From positions 1-6,620 of the forward strand of contig JAKAAE010000091.1 in the NCBI GenBank assembly GCA_021797225.1: 6,620 bases of DNA, read 5' to 3'. The notes below the pieces were generated by a model. The model saw only the letters and a list, made by a program, of their open reading frames with translations. It was not told the DNA's origin and did no database searches. The position numbers were made by a program, and so were the translations under genes. This document shows positions 1 through 5,306 of this stretch, in pieces. The stretch's first letter is position 1, and the number at the start of each line of letters is the position of its first letter. The DNA is from Thermoplasmata archaeon. Lineage in GTDB: Archaea > Thermoplasmatota > Thermoplasmata > Thermoplasmatales > Thermoplasmataceae.

Positions 1-28
1 AATGGTCAGGGATAATTATAATTTTTTT
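1..28 (-). repeat. 28-nt perfect inverted copy of leuC 4227-4254 (edge copy)
   Basis: The reverse complement of bases 1-28 is identical to 4227-4254 inside leuC (LeuC residues 55-63, KKIIIIPDH). Beyond the identity, the two flanks still share an imperfect GCCAA(T)GAG just before the A7 run, with one mismatch and one 1-nt indel. The match reaches the first base of the window, so it may extend further left. It lies in frame with the acetyltransferase. Chance cannot explain an exact 28-mer. It marks a rearrangement junction, a partial leuC duplication or a chimeric assembly join. Confidence 0.9.
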
Positions 29-370
29 CCTCATTGGCTGTAGGTTCCCCCATTCATAATCATAAAATGCATCTCCATCTTCCATATAACCCAGATATCT
101 ATAAAATTCAACCTTGTTTTCAACTGCATCCAAACGAATTTCTGCAAAACCGTATTTTGATGCAATTTTTTCTGCTAAATGAAGCATGGATGTACCGAGC
201 CCCCTGTTTTGAAATCGACGATCAACAGAAATTAATTCCACATGAAACGTGCTATCTTTATTAATCTCCATAAACGCAACCGGTTTTTTCTTTTCCTCCT
301 TAACTATTATAATAATGTTATTATCTTTCAAGGATAGATTATAAAGATCTTCTAAGTTTATACTATCCAT
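1..370 (-). CDS. GNAT family N-acetyltransferase, 3' end beyond window, possible fusion to leuC sequence
   Basis: The frame is open from an ATG at 370 down to the left edge (about 123 codons). It encodes the core of a Gcn5-related acetyltransferase, which moves an acetyl group from acetyl-CoA to an amine; the substrate cannot be read from sequence. The acetyl-CoA pyrophosphate loop is visible as VDRRFQNRGLGTSML (about residues 52-66). It is preceded by the strand pair IIIIVKEEKKKPVAFMEI and followed by IRLDAVENKVEFYRYLGYM, the usual beta5/alpha4 region ending in F-Y-x-x-L-G-Y. From this ATG only about 17 residues precede the second strand, so the normal first strand and helices are missing. 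They may be encoded in the overlapping frame at 358-459. The start is therefore uncertain and no ribosome binding site sits just before it. The last 28 bases at the edge (reading RKKIIIIPDH) are identical to leuC sequence, so the true C-terminus is probably near residue 115 and what follows may not belong to this gene. Confidence 0.72.
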   Translation of the reverse strand, partial: MDSINLEDLYNLSLKDNNIIIIVKEEKKKPVAFMEINKDSTFHVELISVDRRFQNRGLGTSMLHLAEKIASKYGFAEIRLDAVENKVEFYRYLGYMEDGDAFYDYEWGNLQPMRKKIIIIPDH

Positions 371-459
371 TGCCTGATTTCCTGAGATAATTCTTCCTTG
401 ACCTGTTTTTTGATGTACCTGTAACCTCCCCTTAGTCTGATTCTTTTATCCATTTTCAT
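358..459 (-). CDS. 33-codon ORF overlapping the acetyltransferase start; probable frameshifted N-terminus
   Basis: ATG at 459 to TAA at 360-358 encodes 33 residues beginning MKMDKRIRLRGGYRY and ending in a helix-like stretch KKQVKEELSQEIRQWIV. A GGAGG site lies 10 nt upstream, so this ATG looks like a genuine translation start, better than the ATG at 370. Its end overlaps the acetyltransferase frame by 13 bases, and a -1 shift near 361-372 would join them. The joined product would have the basic first strand, the first helices (continuing into SINLEDLYNLS) and then the acetyl-CoA core, which is the normal order and length for a GNAT protein. Readings, in order of preference: the N-terminal part of an acetyltransferase broken by one indel (mutation or sequencing error); a coupled small leader cistron; programmed frameshifting. 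No classic slippery heptamer is present at the overlap; an A6 run lies at 406-411 on the coding strand. Confidence 0.5.
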   Translation of the reverse strand: MKMDKRIRLRGGYRYIKKQVKEELSQEIRQWIV

Positions 460-469
460 GTAATTTATG

Positions 470-474
470 CCTCC
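470..474 (-). promoter_or_regulatory. Shine-Dalgarno GGAGG before the 33-codon ORF
   Basis: On the minus strand GGAGG lies 10 nt before the ATG at 459, in the 44-nt gap after the integrase stop. It supports 459 as the real initiation point for the acetyltransferase unit and argues against 370 as the native start. The short gap makes co-transcription with the integrase possible. Confidence 0.6.
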
Positions 475-503
475 GTAAAATTTTTTTCTACGTCCTACAA
501 TGC

Positions 504-1724
504 CTATTTAATTTCATTCCTAAACTTCTTCAACAGATCAGGATCCTTTAATATCTCTTCTAGGACATTTTCCATAAGCTTTGCCTTGAATGATTCCGGC
601 GCAGCCTCGATCATCTTCTTTGCTATTCCCGGTATTGTTTCAGATTTCTCTATTGTATCCTCGATCTCCCTTTCCCTGTTCTCATAAGCCAAGGCTAATT
701 TCTCATCGAATGGCAGCCAGCAGTTATGGCAGTACCTGGCATTGCTAGGATTCAAGGAATCACATCGGGGGCATTTCCTGGGCTTTTCCTCTATCTCCTT
801 TCTTTCCTTGATATCGATACCGTATGCCTTTAGAATGGCATTGTCCTGGTCCCTCATGGATAAATGTACATATATGGATGTCATCTTGGACCCATGTACC
901 CATCCCATCTGGTTTTCAAGCGGTGCCTCAGGTACCTTTGATGCCAGCAATGATGCTCTGGAGTGCCTGAACAGGTGCGGGTATATCCTCTTTTCAATCC
1001 CTGTTCTTTCTTTCAAATTAATTAACAATTTCCTCGCATCGTAGTACTTCATGGGCCTGTGCAAATTCTGTTTTTGAAGGCCGGTAAACAGGCTTTCATC
1101 CTTGTCATCCTTGGATCTGATGTAGTCCTTAAGATATGATATTGAATCCCCGACAATTCTAACGGATCTATTTCCTGTCTTCCCATGCACCCTTAAAATC
1201 ATTCCATATTCATCGAACACTATGTCATCCATTCTCAAAGTCAGTATTTCACCTATCCTGCATCCAGAATCATATAATAATGAAATCAGGGCCTTGTCCC
1301 TGGTGTTGTTGCACGCATCGATCATCCTTTCAATATCGCCCCGGGTAATGAGATCCATCTTCTTGTCATGGCTTGACTTATGGCTATATTTTATATTGAA
1401 GAAATCAGGAAGACTGCCGAACAGCCATTTATAAAACCTTTTCATTACATTTTCATAATCCATTATGGTGCTGTCTGAATAACTTTTCTTCAATTCCAGG
1501 AACATGCTTATTATGGCTTTTTTATCAGGATTTAAGAATTTCTCCTTCAGATGTTTATATATCATCCTCAGCCTGACCAGGTAAAAATATTCTCTGTATT
1601 TTGTTATCCCAGTAATCTTTATTTCATTAACAAAATCTATTATCTGGTTTCTTTCATTTTCAGGTATTTTATCCAGTCTCCTATATTCAGCATTAAGATC
1701 CCTGTCAATGGAATATATGTCCAT
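504..1724 (-). CDS. Tyrosine recombinase/integrase with C-terminal zinc ribbon
   Basis: A 406-residue XerC/XerD-type site-specific recombinase that cuts and rejoins DNA through a 3'-phosphotyrosine link. Residues about 35-110 form the helical N-terminal core-binding domain. The catalytic domain follows with R156 (SGCRIGEIL), K182 (HGKTGNRS), H250 and R253 (YPHLFRHSRAS), W275 in the H/W position (QMGWVHGSK) and the nucleophile Y285 (TSIYVHL). All expected catalytic residues are present, so it should be active. After the catalytic domain comes a CxxC...CxxC zinc ribbon (C318, C321, C332, C335) and a charged helical tail of about 70 residues. From memory, this arrangement is common in integrase-like proteins of archaeal chromosomes and mobile elements. 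No tRNA gene or clear att repeat is visible, so it could be a housekeeping or orphan recombinase or the trace of an integrated element. The start at 1724 is supported by a TATA box 27 bp upstream and no ribosome binding site, as for a leaderless mRNA. Confidence 0.93.
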   Translation of the reverse strand: MDIYSIDRDLNAEYRRLDKIPENERNQIIDFVNEIKITGITKYREYFYLVRLRMIYKHLKEKFLNPDKKAIISMFLELKKSYSDSTIMDYENVMKRFYKWLFGSLPDFFNIKYSHKSSHDKKMDLITRGDIERMIDACNNTRDKALISLLYDSGCRIGEILTLRMDDIVFDEYGMILRVHGKTGNRSVRIVGDSISYLKDYIRSKDDKDESLFTGLQKQNLHRPMKYYDARKLLINLKERTGIEKRIYPHLFRHSRASLLASKVPEAPLENQMGWVHGSKMTSIYVHLSMRDQDNAILKAYGIDIKERKEIEEKPRKCPRCDSLNPSNARYCHNCWLPFDEKLALAYENREREIEDTIEKSETIPGIAKKMIEAAPESFKAKLMENVLEEILKDPDLLKKFRNEIK

Positions 1725-1747
1725 AATATGCCTAGCGATTGGAAGCG

Positions 1748-1754
1748 TATTAAA
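1748..1754 (-). promoter_or_regulatory. TATA box of the integrase, leaderless start
   Basis: TTTAATA on the minus strand is centred 27 bp before the integrase ATG (1724). Archaeal transcription starts about 25-27 bp after the TATA centre, so the mRNA should begin at or next to the ATG. No Shine-Dalgarno sequence is seen in this interval, in agreement with leaderless translation. Confidence 0.55.
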
Positions 1755-1899
1755 CCTTTAGGCTAATTTTGGCTCACGGCATTATGCTAAATACTCTATG
1801 TACCAACCGGTAAGATATATAAAATTTTAATTTGCCTATGTGCAAAACATTGAAAAACAAAAATTGGCATATCCATGTTCTAAATTTATATGAATTATA

Positions 1900-2325
1900 T
1901 TATTTTTTATCCTTGTCATATTCCTGGAAAGCCATTGATGCTGCTTCCTTGTAAACCTGTTTATGTGTTAAATTTGCTAGCTGTTCCAAACTCCTTGCAA
2001 CCCATAATTTGTCATAACCATGTGCTTCGGCAAATTTTAAACCCCTCTCATAATTTTCATCTGCAGATAATTCATCGGAATAGCCAGGATGATTTGATGT
2101 TGTCTGCATATCTATACCCATTTCGTATTTTTTATTATCATATTTATTGTCAGTCTCTTTCTTTTCTTCCTGATCTTTTAATCCTTCTATTTCTTCATTT
2201 AATCTATGCTCATGCCTTTCACGGACATTTTCATTTTCTTTCATTTCATGTTCAGGTATCCAGACATCCTTTCCATTTCTATGAATATAATGGCCCTTTA
2301 CTTTTGTTTCATTATTATCGCTCAT
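1900..2325 (-). CDS. Hypothetical charged protein with N-terminal KGHYxxxNGKxVW motif
   Basis: A 141-residue soluble protein that I do not recognise as a named family. Three parts can be seen. Residues 8-25 hold a compact motif, KVKGHYIHRNGKDVWIPEH; similar K-G-H/Y...N-G-K...H stretches occur, as I recall, in small proteins of archaea and their plasmids or viruses, without an assigned function. Residues 26-66 are very rich in Glu, Lys, Asn and Asp and probably a flexible or coiled helix. Residues 85-137 look like a small helical domain (SADENYERGLKFAEAHGYDK, then LWVARSLEQLANLTHKQVYKEAA). There is no signal peptide, membrane segment or metal-binding Cys pattern. The coding strand is AT-richer than the integrase next to it. 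The start at 2325 is supported by an AAGGT site 7 nt upstream and a long TATA-like tract beyond it. It is probably a single-gene unit; 175 bp separate it from the integrase, which has its own promoter. Confidence 0.75.
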   Translation of the reverse strand: MSDNNETKVKGHYIHRNGKDVWIPEHEMKENENVRERHEHRLNEEIEGLKDQEEKKETDNKYDNKKYEMGIDMQTTSNHPGYSDELSADENYERGLKFAEAHGYDKLWVARSLEQLANLTHKQVYKEAASMAFQEYDKDKK

Positions 2326-2332
2326 TTTTATT

Positions 2333-2362
2333 ACCTTAATATATAATTATAATATATATTAA
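2333..2362 (-). promoter_or_regulatory. Weak Shine-Dalgarno and TATA-rich promoter of the 141-residue gene
   Basis: On the minus strand TTAAGGT (2339-2333) lies 7 nt before the ATG at 2325. An unbroken A/T tract with several TATATA-like hexamers covers about 2340-2370. The exact TATA box cannot be chosen because the tract is so uniform. A box near 2352 would give a leaderless mRNA; one near 2365 would give a short leader that uses the AAGGT. Confidence 0.4.
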
Positions 2363-2424
2363 TATAAATATTTTCTGCATCATATAAGTATCACGATGTC
2401 CTGTAATTCATATCTATATCCTTA

Positions 2425-2760
2425 TCATTCTTTAACAATTAAATTGCCTCTATATTCTACATATTCCAGAAATGGTGTTATAACAGGCATATCATCTATG
2501 AACAATAGCATTATAGTCCAAATCATTTTCTTCAGTACCCAATCTCTCGAATTATTATTTGTCCGTGGATAATCTCTTCCTGTCAATATATGGTTCATTT
2601 CCTTCTCCCTATTAGAGATAAATTAGTCCAGTTGTCTATAAGGATCTCCTCCGGTTTGCTGTATGGCTCTATTATATATGGTCTCCTGGTTGTATACTCC
2701 AAAGCCCGCTACAAACTTTAAAGCATCTATTTTGGAGTCTAAGAGTTTAGAAACATGATT
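2425..2760 (-). pseudogene. Decayed transposase-like gene in three reading frames
   Basis: Three adjacent minus-strand frames join into one plausible protein. Frame one, from about 2760, reads LLDSKIDALKF. Frame two (2708-2595) reads RALEYTTRRPYIIEPYSKPEE, then ILIDNWTNLSLIGRRK, and stops. Frame three (ATG 2598 to TGA 2425, 57 residues) reads MNHILTGRDYPRTNNNSRDW and ends LEYVEYRGNLIVKE. Shifts near 2710 and 2600-2620 restore one continuous sequence, for example ...NREKEMNHILTGRDYPRTNN. The P-R-T-N-N segment, followed by a basic stretch, resembles C-terminal parts of DDE-type transposases, but I cannot assign an IS family and see no terminal inverted repeats. Length and breaks indicate an inactive remnant. 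It ends about 30 bp before the leuA TATA box, so an old insertion may have shaped this promoter region. Confidence 0.45.
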
Positions 2761-2789
2761 AAAGTTAAAATTCAAGGCGACAACAAACC

Positions 2790-2796
2790 TTATATA
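2790..2796 (+). promoter_or_regulatory. TATA box of the leucine operon
   Basis: TTATATA is centred near 2793, flanked by a purine/A-rich upstream stretch suitable for TFB binding. The expected start of transcription is about 2818-2821. That coincides with the ATG of the leader ORF at 2819 and leaves a transcribed leader of about 87 nt before leuA. Confidence 0.6.
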
Positions 2797-2818
2797 GTAT
2801 CATGTATTTTAAAAACTA

Positions 2819-2869
2819 ATGAATTCCATAACGTTCATCAGGCAGTTATACTTTTTGTTGCTTGAGTAA
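2819..2869 (+). CDS. Putative 16-residue leucine leader peptide (leuL-like)
   Basis: ATG at 2819 to TAA at 2867-2869 encodes MNSITFIRQLYFLLLE. Four of 16 residues are leucine, with three in a row (TTG TTG CTT, 2855-2863) directly before the last sense codon. The ATG lies about 26 nt after the centre of the TATA box, so the peptide would be translated from the very 5' end of the mRNA as a leaderless first cistron. leuA, 36 nt further on, instead has a strong Shine-Dalgarno site, the pattern of a downstream cistron. The ORF overlaps almost all of a stem-loop. By analogy with bacterial leu and ilv leader peptides, a ribosome slowed at the Leu codons by scarce charged tRNA-Leu would keep that stem open. 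Function is inferred from position and composition only; short ORFs also arise by chance in AT-rich DNA. Confidence 0.5.
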   Translation: MNSITFIRQLYFLLLE

Positions 2870-2876
2870 ACGTTAT
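2828..2876 (+). promoter_or_regulatory. Two-part stem-loop in the leuA leader, candidate attenuator
   Basis: The outer stem pairs ATAACGTT (2828-2835) with AACGTTAT (2869-2876), eight Watson-Crick pairs. A 2x3 internal loop follows. The inner stem pairs TCAGGCAG (2838-2845) with TTGCTTGA (2858-2865), eight pairs including two G-U, with one more U-G possible at 2846-2857. The apical loop is U-rich. The 3' arm contains the leucine codons and stop codon of the leader peptide. A T5 tract (2889-2893) follows, directly before the leuA ribosome binding site; oligo-T is a known archaeal termination signal. Weak pairing of TTCC (2824-2827) with GGAG (2894-2897) could also mask the ribosome binding site. 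Alternatively, the two AACGTT palindromes may be a DNA operator. Confidence 0.5.
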
Positions 2877-2893
2877 CTTCATTAAAAATTTTT

Positions 2894-2899
2894 GGAGGT
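2894..2899 (+). promoter_or_regulatory. Strong Shine-Dalgarno GGAGGT of leuA
   Basis: GGAGGT lies 6 nt before the ATG at 2906 and fixes the leuA start, in preference to the later in-frame ATGs at residues 15 and 21. It sits right after the T5 tract and 17 nt after the leader stem-loop. Confidence 0.8.
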
Positions 2900-2905
2900 A
2901 ATAAG

Positions 2906-4072
2906 ATGTATTTTTATGATGGTAGAAGCTATGGCGATTTTTTCAATATGGGAGAATATAGTAGAATGGGATATGAGCCTGTCAGAAAGAAAATAAGCAT
3001 ATTTGATACAACGCTTCGTGACGGGGAACAAACTCCGGGAGTATCATTTTCTATGCAGGAAAAATATGAAATAGCAATGAAATTAAATAATGCAGGTGTC
3101 AATATAATTGAAGCAGGATTTCCGGCTGTTTCAATAGATGAATTTAAAACAGTTAAACATATAAATTATGATATAGAAAATACATGCTCACTGGCCAGGT
3201 GCAATAAGAATGACATAGATCGTGTAATAGAATCCAATTCCAGAATAATACATCTATTCATAGCAACATCTGATATACATATGCAATATAAACTGAAAAT
3301 GTCCCGTGATCAAGTTTTTGATAAAATAATCGAATCTGTTGAATATGCAAAGTCCCATGGGCTGAAAGTAATATTTTCACCGGAAGACGCAACCAGGAGT
3401 GATATGGATTTCATGAAAAAAATAATCACATCAATAGATGTTGAGACTGTCAATTTTCCAGACACAATCGGCATAATGAATCCCATGTCCATGTATTATT
3501 TTATAAAAAAGATAAAGGAATTTACAGACAAAAAAATAAGCGTTCACTGCCACAATGATTTCGGGATGGCAACAGCAAACACCCTGGCAGGCATTATGGC
3601 CGGTGCCGAGGAAGCCCAGGTAACCATCAACGGGATAGGAGAGAGAGCCGGAAACGCATCTCTTGAAGAGGTAGTATCATCCATATATGGATTCTCAGAT
3701 TCCTATACAGATATAAAAATGGAAAAACTATACGACCTTTCCAGGTACGTTTCCAGTGCAAGTGGAATCATCCCCCAGAAAAATAAGGCCATAACAGGGG
3801 AAAATGCATTTTCACATGAGGCAGGAATACATGTCCAGGGCATAATCAACAATCCCAAAACCTACGAAGCAATAAATCCGGAAATTTTTGGAGCCAGAAG
3901 AAAAATAGTTATAGGAAAGCATTCAGGCAAAGCAGCAGTAAAATATATACTGGAAAACAAGGGCATATACAAAACTGATGATGAAATCAATAATATTTTA
4001 ACAATAATAAAAAATGAAAATAATAAAACTATAGATGACGAATATTTATTACAGGTGGTAAAGAATGAGTAA
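2906..4072 (+). CDS. leuA: 2-isopropylmalate synthase, short form without regulatory domain
   Basis: A 388-residue enzyme of the DRE-TIM metallolyase family. It condenses acetyl-CoA with 2-oxoisovalerate to give 2-isopropylmalate, the first committed step to leucine. The TIM barrel opens with [16 protein letters not shown] (R38 and metal-binding D39). It continues with IEAGFPA (68-74) and NFPDTIG (183-189), the metal-binding H214 and H216 in [14 protein letters not shown], the glycine-rich [16 protein letters not shown] (241-256), and the linker motifs HEAGIHVQG (304-312) and GKHSGKAA (337-344). The HCHNDFG and [11 protein letters not shown] signatures fit isopropylmalate synthase or AksA-like enzymes better than Thermus-type homocitrate synthase. 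The leuCDB neighbours and the leucine-coding leader favour LeuA. About 45 residues follow the HSGKAA motif, so the C-terminal leucine-binding domain of roughly 120-130 residues found in canonical LeuA is absent. An N-terminal Tyr/Phe-rich extension of about 28 residues precedes the barrel. The stop overlaps leuC by 8 nt. A homocitrate or citramalate synthase role cannot be fully excluded. Confidence 0.88.
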   Translation: MYFYDGRSYGDFFNMGEYSRMGYEPVRKKISIFDTTLRDGEQTPGVSFSMQEKYEIAMKLNNAGVNIIEAGFPAVSIDEFKTVKHINYDIENTCSLARCNKNDIDRVIESNSRIIHLFIATSDIHMQYKLKMSRDQVFDKIIESVEYAKSHGLKVIFSPEDATRSDMDFMKKIITSIDVETVNFPDTIGIMNPMSMYYFIKKIKEFTDKKISVHCHNDFGMATANTLAGIMAGAEEAQVTINGIGERAGNASLEEVVSSIYGFSDSYTDIKMEKLYDLSRYVSSASGIIPQKNKAITGENAFSHEAGIHVQGIINNPKTYEAINPEIFGARRKIVIGKHSGKAAVKYILENKGIYKTDDEINNILTIIKNENNKTIDDEYLLQVVKNE

Positions 4073-5306
4073 AACAGCGGTTGAAAAAATATTTTCAGAA
4101 AAAAGTGGAACAGATTCTAGAGCAGGAGACTATGTAGTGGCAAATATAGATTATGTTATGGCAAACGATATAACTGCACCCATAGCAATAGATGCATTCA
4201 ACGATCTTGGAATGAAGGCCAAGAGTAAAAAAATTATAATTATCCCTGACCATTTCATACCTCCGAAGGACATAAATTCTGCTAAGCAGTATAAAAAATC
4301 AAAGGATTTCGCCCTTCAAAACGATACATGGTTTTACGATATAGGAAATGGAGGGGTATGCCATCAGGTCATGATGGAAAAGGGTTTTGCAGCTCCGGGG
4401 AGGCTTATTGCGGGTGCAGATTCCCACACCAATACATACGGAGCCCTTTCGGCAATATCCACAGGAATCGGCAGCACCGAGGCAGGTGTAATATTTGCCA
4501 CCGGGAAAATGTGGTTCAAGGTTCCTGAGACGATTAAAATAAATCTCAGGGGTAAACCTTCCAGGGGAGTAGAGGGAAAGGATATAATCCTGAACATTTT
4601 ATCAAAAATAAAGAACGATGGAGCCGCCTACAAATGCATGGAGTTTTCAGGCGATATCAAATATATAGATGTCAATGAGAGAATGACGATGGCAAATATG
4701 ACCACGGAGGCAGGGGCCAAATGCTCATTTTTTGATACGGATGAAAAAACTATAGAATATCTGAACCAGCGTAATACCGGTGAATATAAAATTGTAAAAT
4801 CTGATGATAATGCCGACTTTGAAAAGACACTGGAAATTAATATGGATGAAATAGAACCATCTATCGCAATTCCAAATTCACCTGATAATGTCAGGATAGC
4901 GTCGGAAATCCATGAGAAAATTGATCAGGCATATATAGGTTCATGCACCAACGGAAGGATAGAGGATATCAGGAAGGCAGCAGCAATTTTGAACGGCAAA
5001 AAAGTGAATAAAAATGTCAGGCTGATGGTTGTACCTGCAAGCCAGGAGGTTTATAACCAGGCCCTGAAGGAGGGTCTGATAAATACTATTGTGGAATCCG
5101 GTGGTTATTTCTCGGGCACAACATGCGGGGCATGCCTGGGAGGTTATATGGGGGTCCTTGGCCCTGATGAAGTGTGTATATCCTCCACAAACAGAAACTT
5201 CATAGGCAGAATGGGCGATAAAACATCACGGGTTTACCTGGCCAATCCGTCAATAGTAGCAGCATCAGCCATACTGGGAAGAATAGGAACACCGGAGGAG
5301 ATATAA
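4065..5306 (+). CDS. leuC: 3-isopropylmalate dehydratase large subunit
   Basis: A 413-residue aconitase-superfamily protein which, with LeuD, isomerises 2-isopropylmalate to 3-isopropylmalate in the cytoplasm using a [4Fe-4S] cluster. The cluster ligands are visible as C294 (IGSCTNGR) and C354/C357 (GTTCGACLGG). Other family blocks are IIIIPDHFIPP (57-67), GGVCHQV (96-102), GADSHTNTYGAL (117-128), STGIGSTEAGV (132-142) and the C-terminal SSTNRNFIGRMG (373-384). The length is typical of the archaeal large subunit. The start is within the last codons of leuA (8-nt overlap), with GGTGGT 5 nt upstream, so translation is probably coupled. A 28-nt piece of this gene (4227-4254) also appears inverted at the left edge of the window. 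Large subunits of isopropylmalate dehydratase and homoaconitase are hard to separate by sequence; operon context decides for LeuC. Confidence 0.93.
   Translation: MSKTAVEKIFSEKSGTDSRAGDYVVANIDYVMANDITAPIAIDAFNDLGMKAKSKKIIIIPDHFIPPKDINSAKQYKKSKDFALQNDTWFYDIGNGGVCHQVMMEKGFAAPGRLIAGADSHTNTYGALSAISTGIGSTEAGVIFATGKMWFKVPETIKINLRGKPSRGVEGKDIILNILSKIKNDGAAYKCMEFSGDIKYIDVNERMTMANMTTEAGAKCSFFDTDEKTIEYLNQRNTGEYKIVKSDDNADFEKTLEINMDEIEPSIAIPNSPDNVRIASEIHEKIDQAYIGSCTNGRIEDIRKAAAILNGKKVNKNVRLMVVPASQEVYNQALKEGLINTIVESGGYFSGTTCGACLGGYMGVLGPDEVCISSTNRNFIGRMGDKTSRVYLANPSIVAASAILGRIGTPEEI
4227..4254 (+). repeat. 28-nt repeat, leuC copy (partner of 1-28)
   Basis: This is the resident copy within an intact, normally conserved part of leuC (the KKIIIIPDHFIPP segment of the aconitase fold), so it is the likely source of the sequence seen inverted at the left edge. 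It begins with an A7 run, a plausible microhomology point for template switching. Confidence 0.9.

Noticed and set aside
34..264. Plus-strand 76-codon ORF
   Set aside because: It is antisense to the acetyltransferase, which has clear GNAT motifs; it has no ribosome binding site and no recognisable domain.
1831..1846. Short hairpin TTTGC/GCAAA followed on the minus strand by an A/T-rich stretch, as a possible terminator of the 141-residue gene
   Set aside because: Only five base pairs and no clean T run; in DNA this AT-rich such structures are expected by chance.
1725..1899. Possible attachment site: ATATGCC (1726-1732) and GGCATAT (1866-1872) as inverted pair near the integrase
   Set aside because: Seven bases 133 bp apart is within chance expectation here, and no tRNA gene or longer core repeat is present.
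1890..2339. Plus-strand 149-codon ORF rich in His, Phe and Leu
   Set aside because: It is the mirror of the charged minus-strand gene: the odd composition is what antisense of Glu/Lys/Asn-rich codons produces. The minus-strand frame has a Shine-Dalgarno site and a sensible protein composition.
2360..2424. Search for terminal inverted repeats or a target duplication around the transposase remnant
   Set aside because: No convincing pair was found by eye between about 2340-2425 and 2740-2800; the AT-rich matches seen were too short to count.
2755..2865. Plus-strand ORF of 36 codons (MIKVKIQGDN...) upstream of leuA
   Set aside because: The leu operon TATA box lies inside it and no promoter or ribosome binding site precedes it, so it would not be on the leu transcript. 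It also overlaps the transposase remnant on the other strand and resembles no family.
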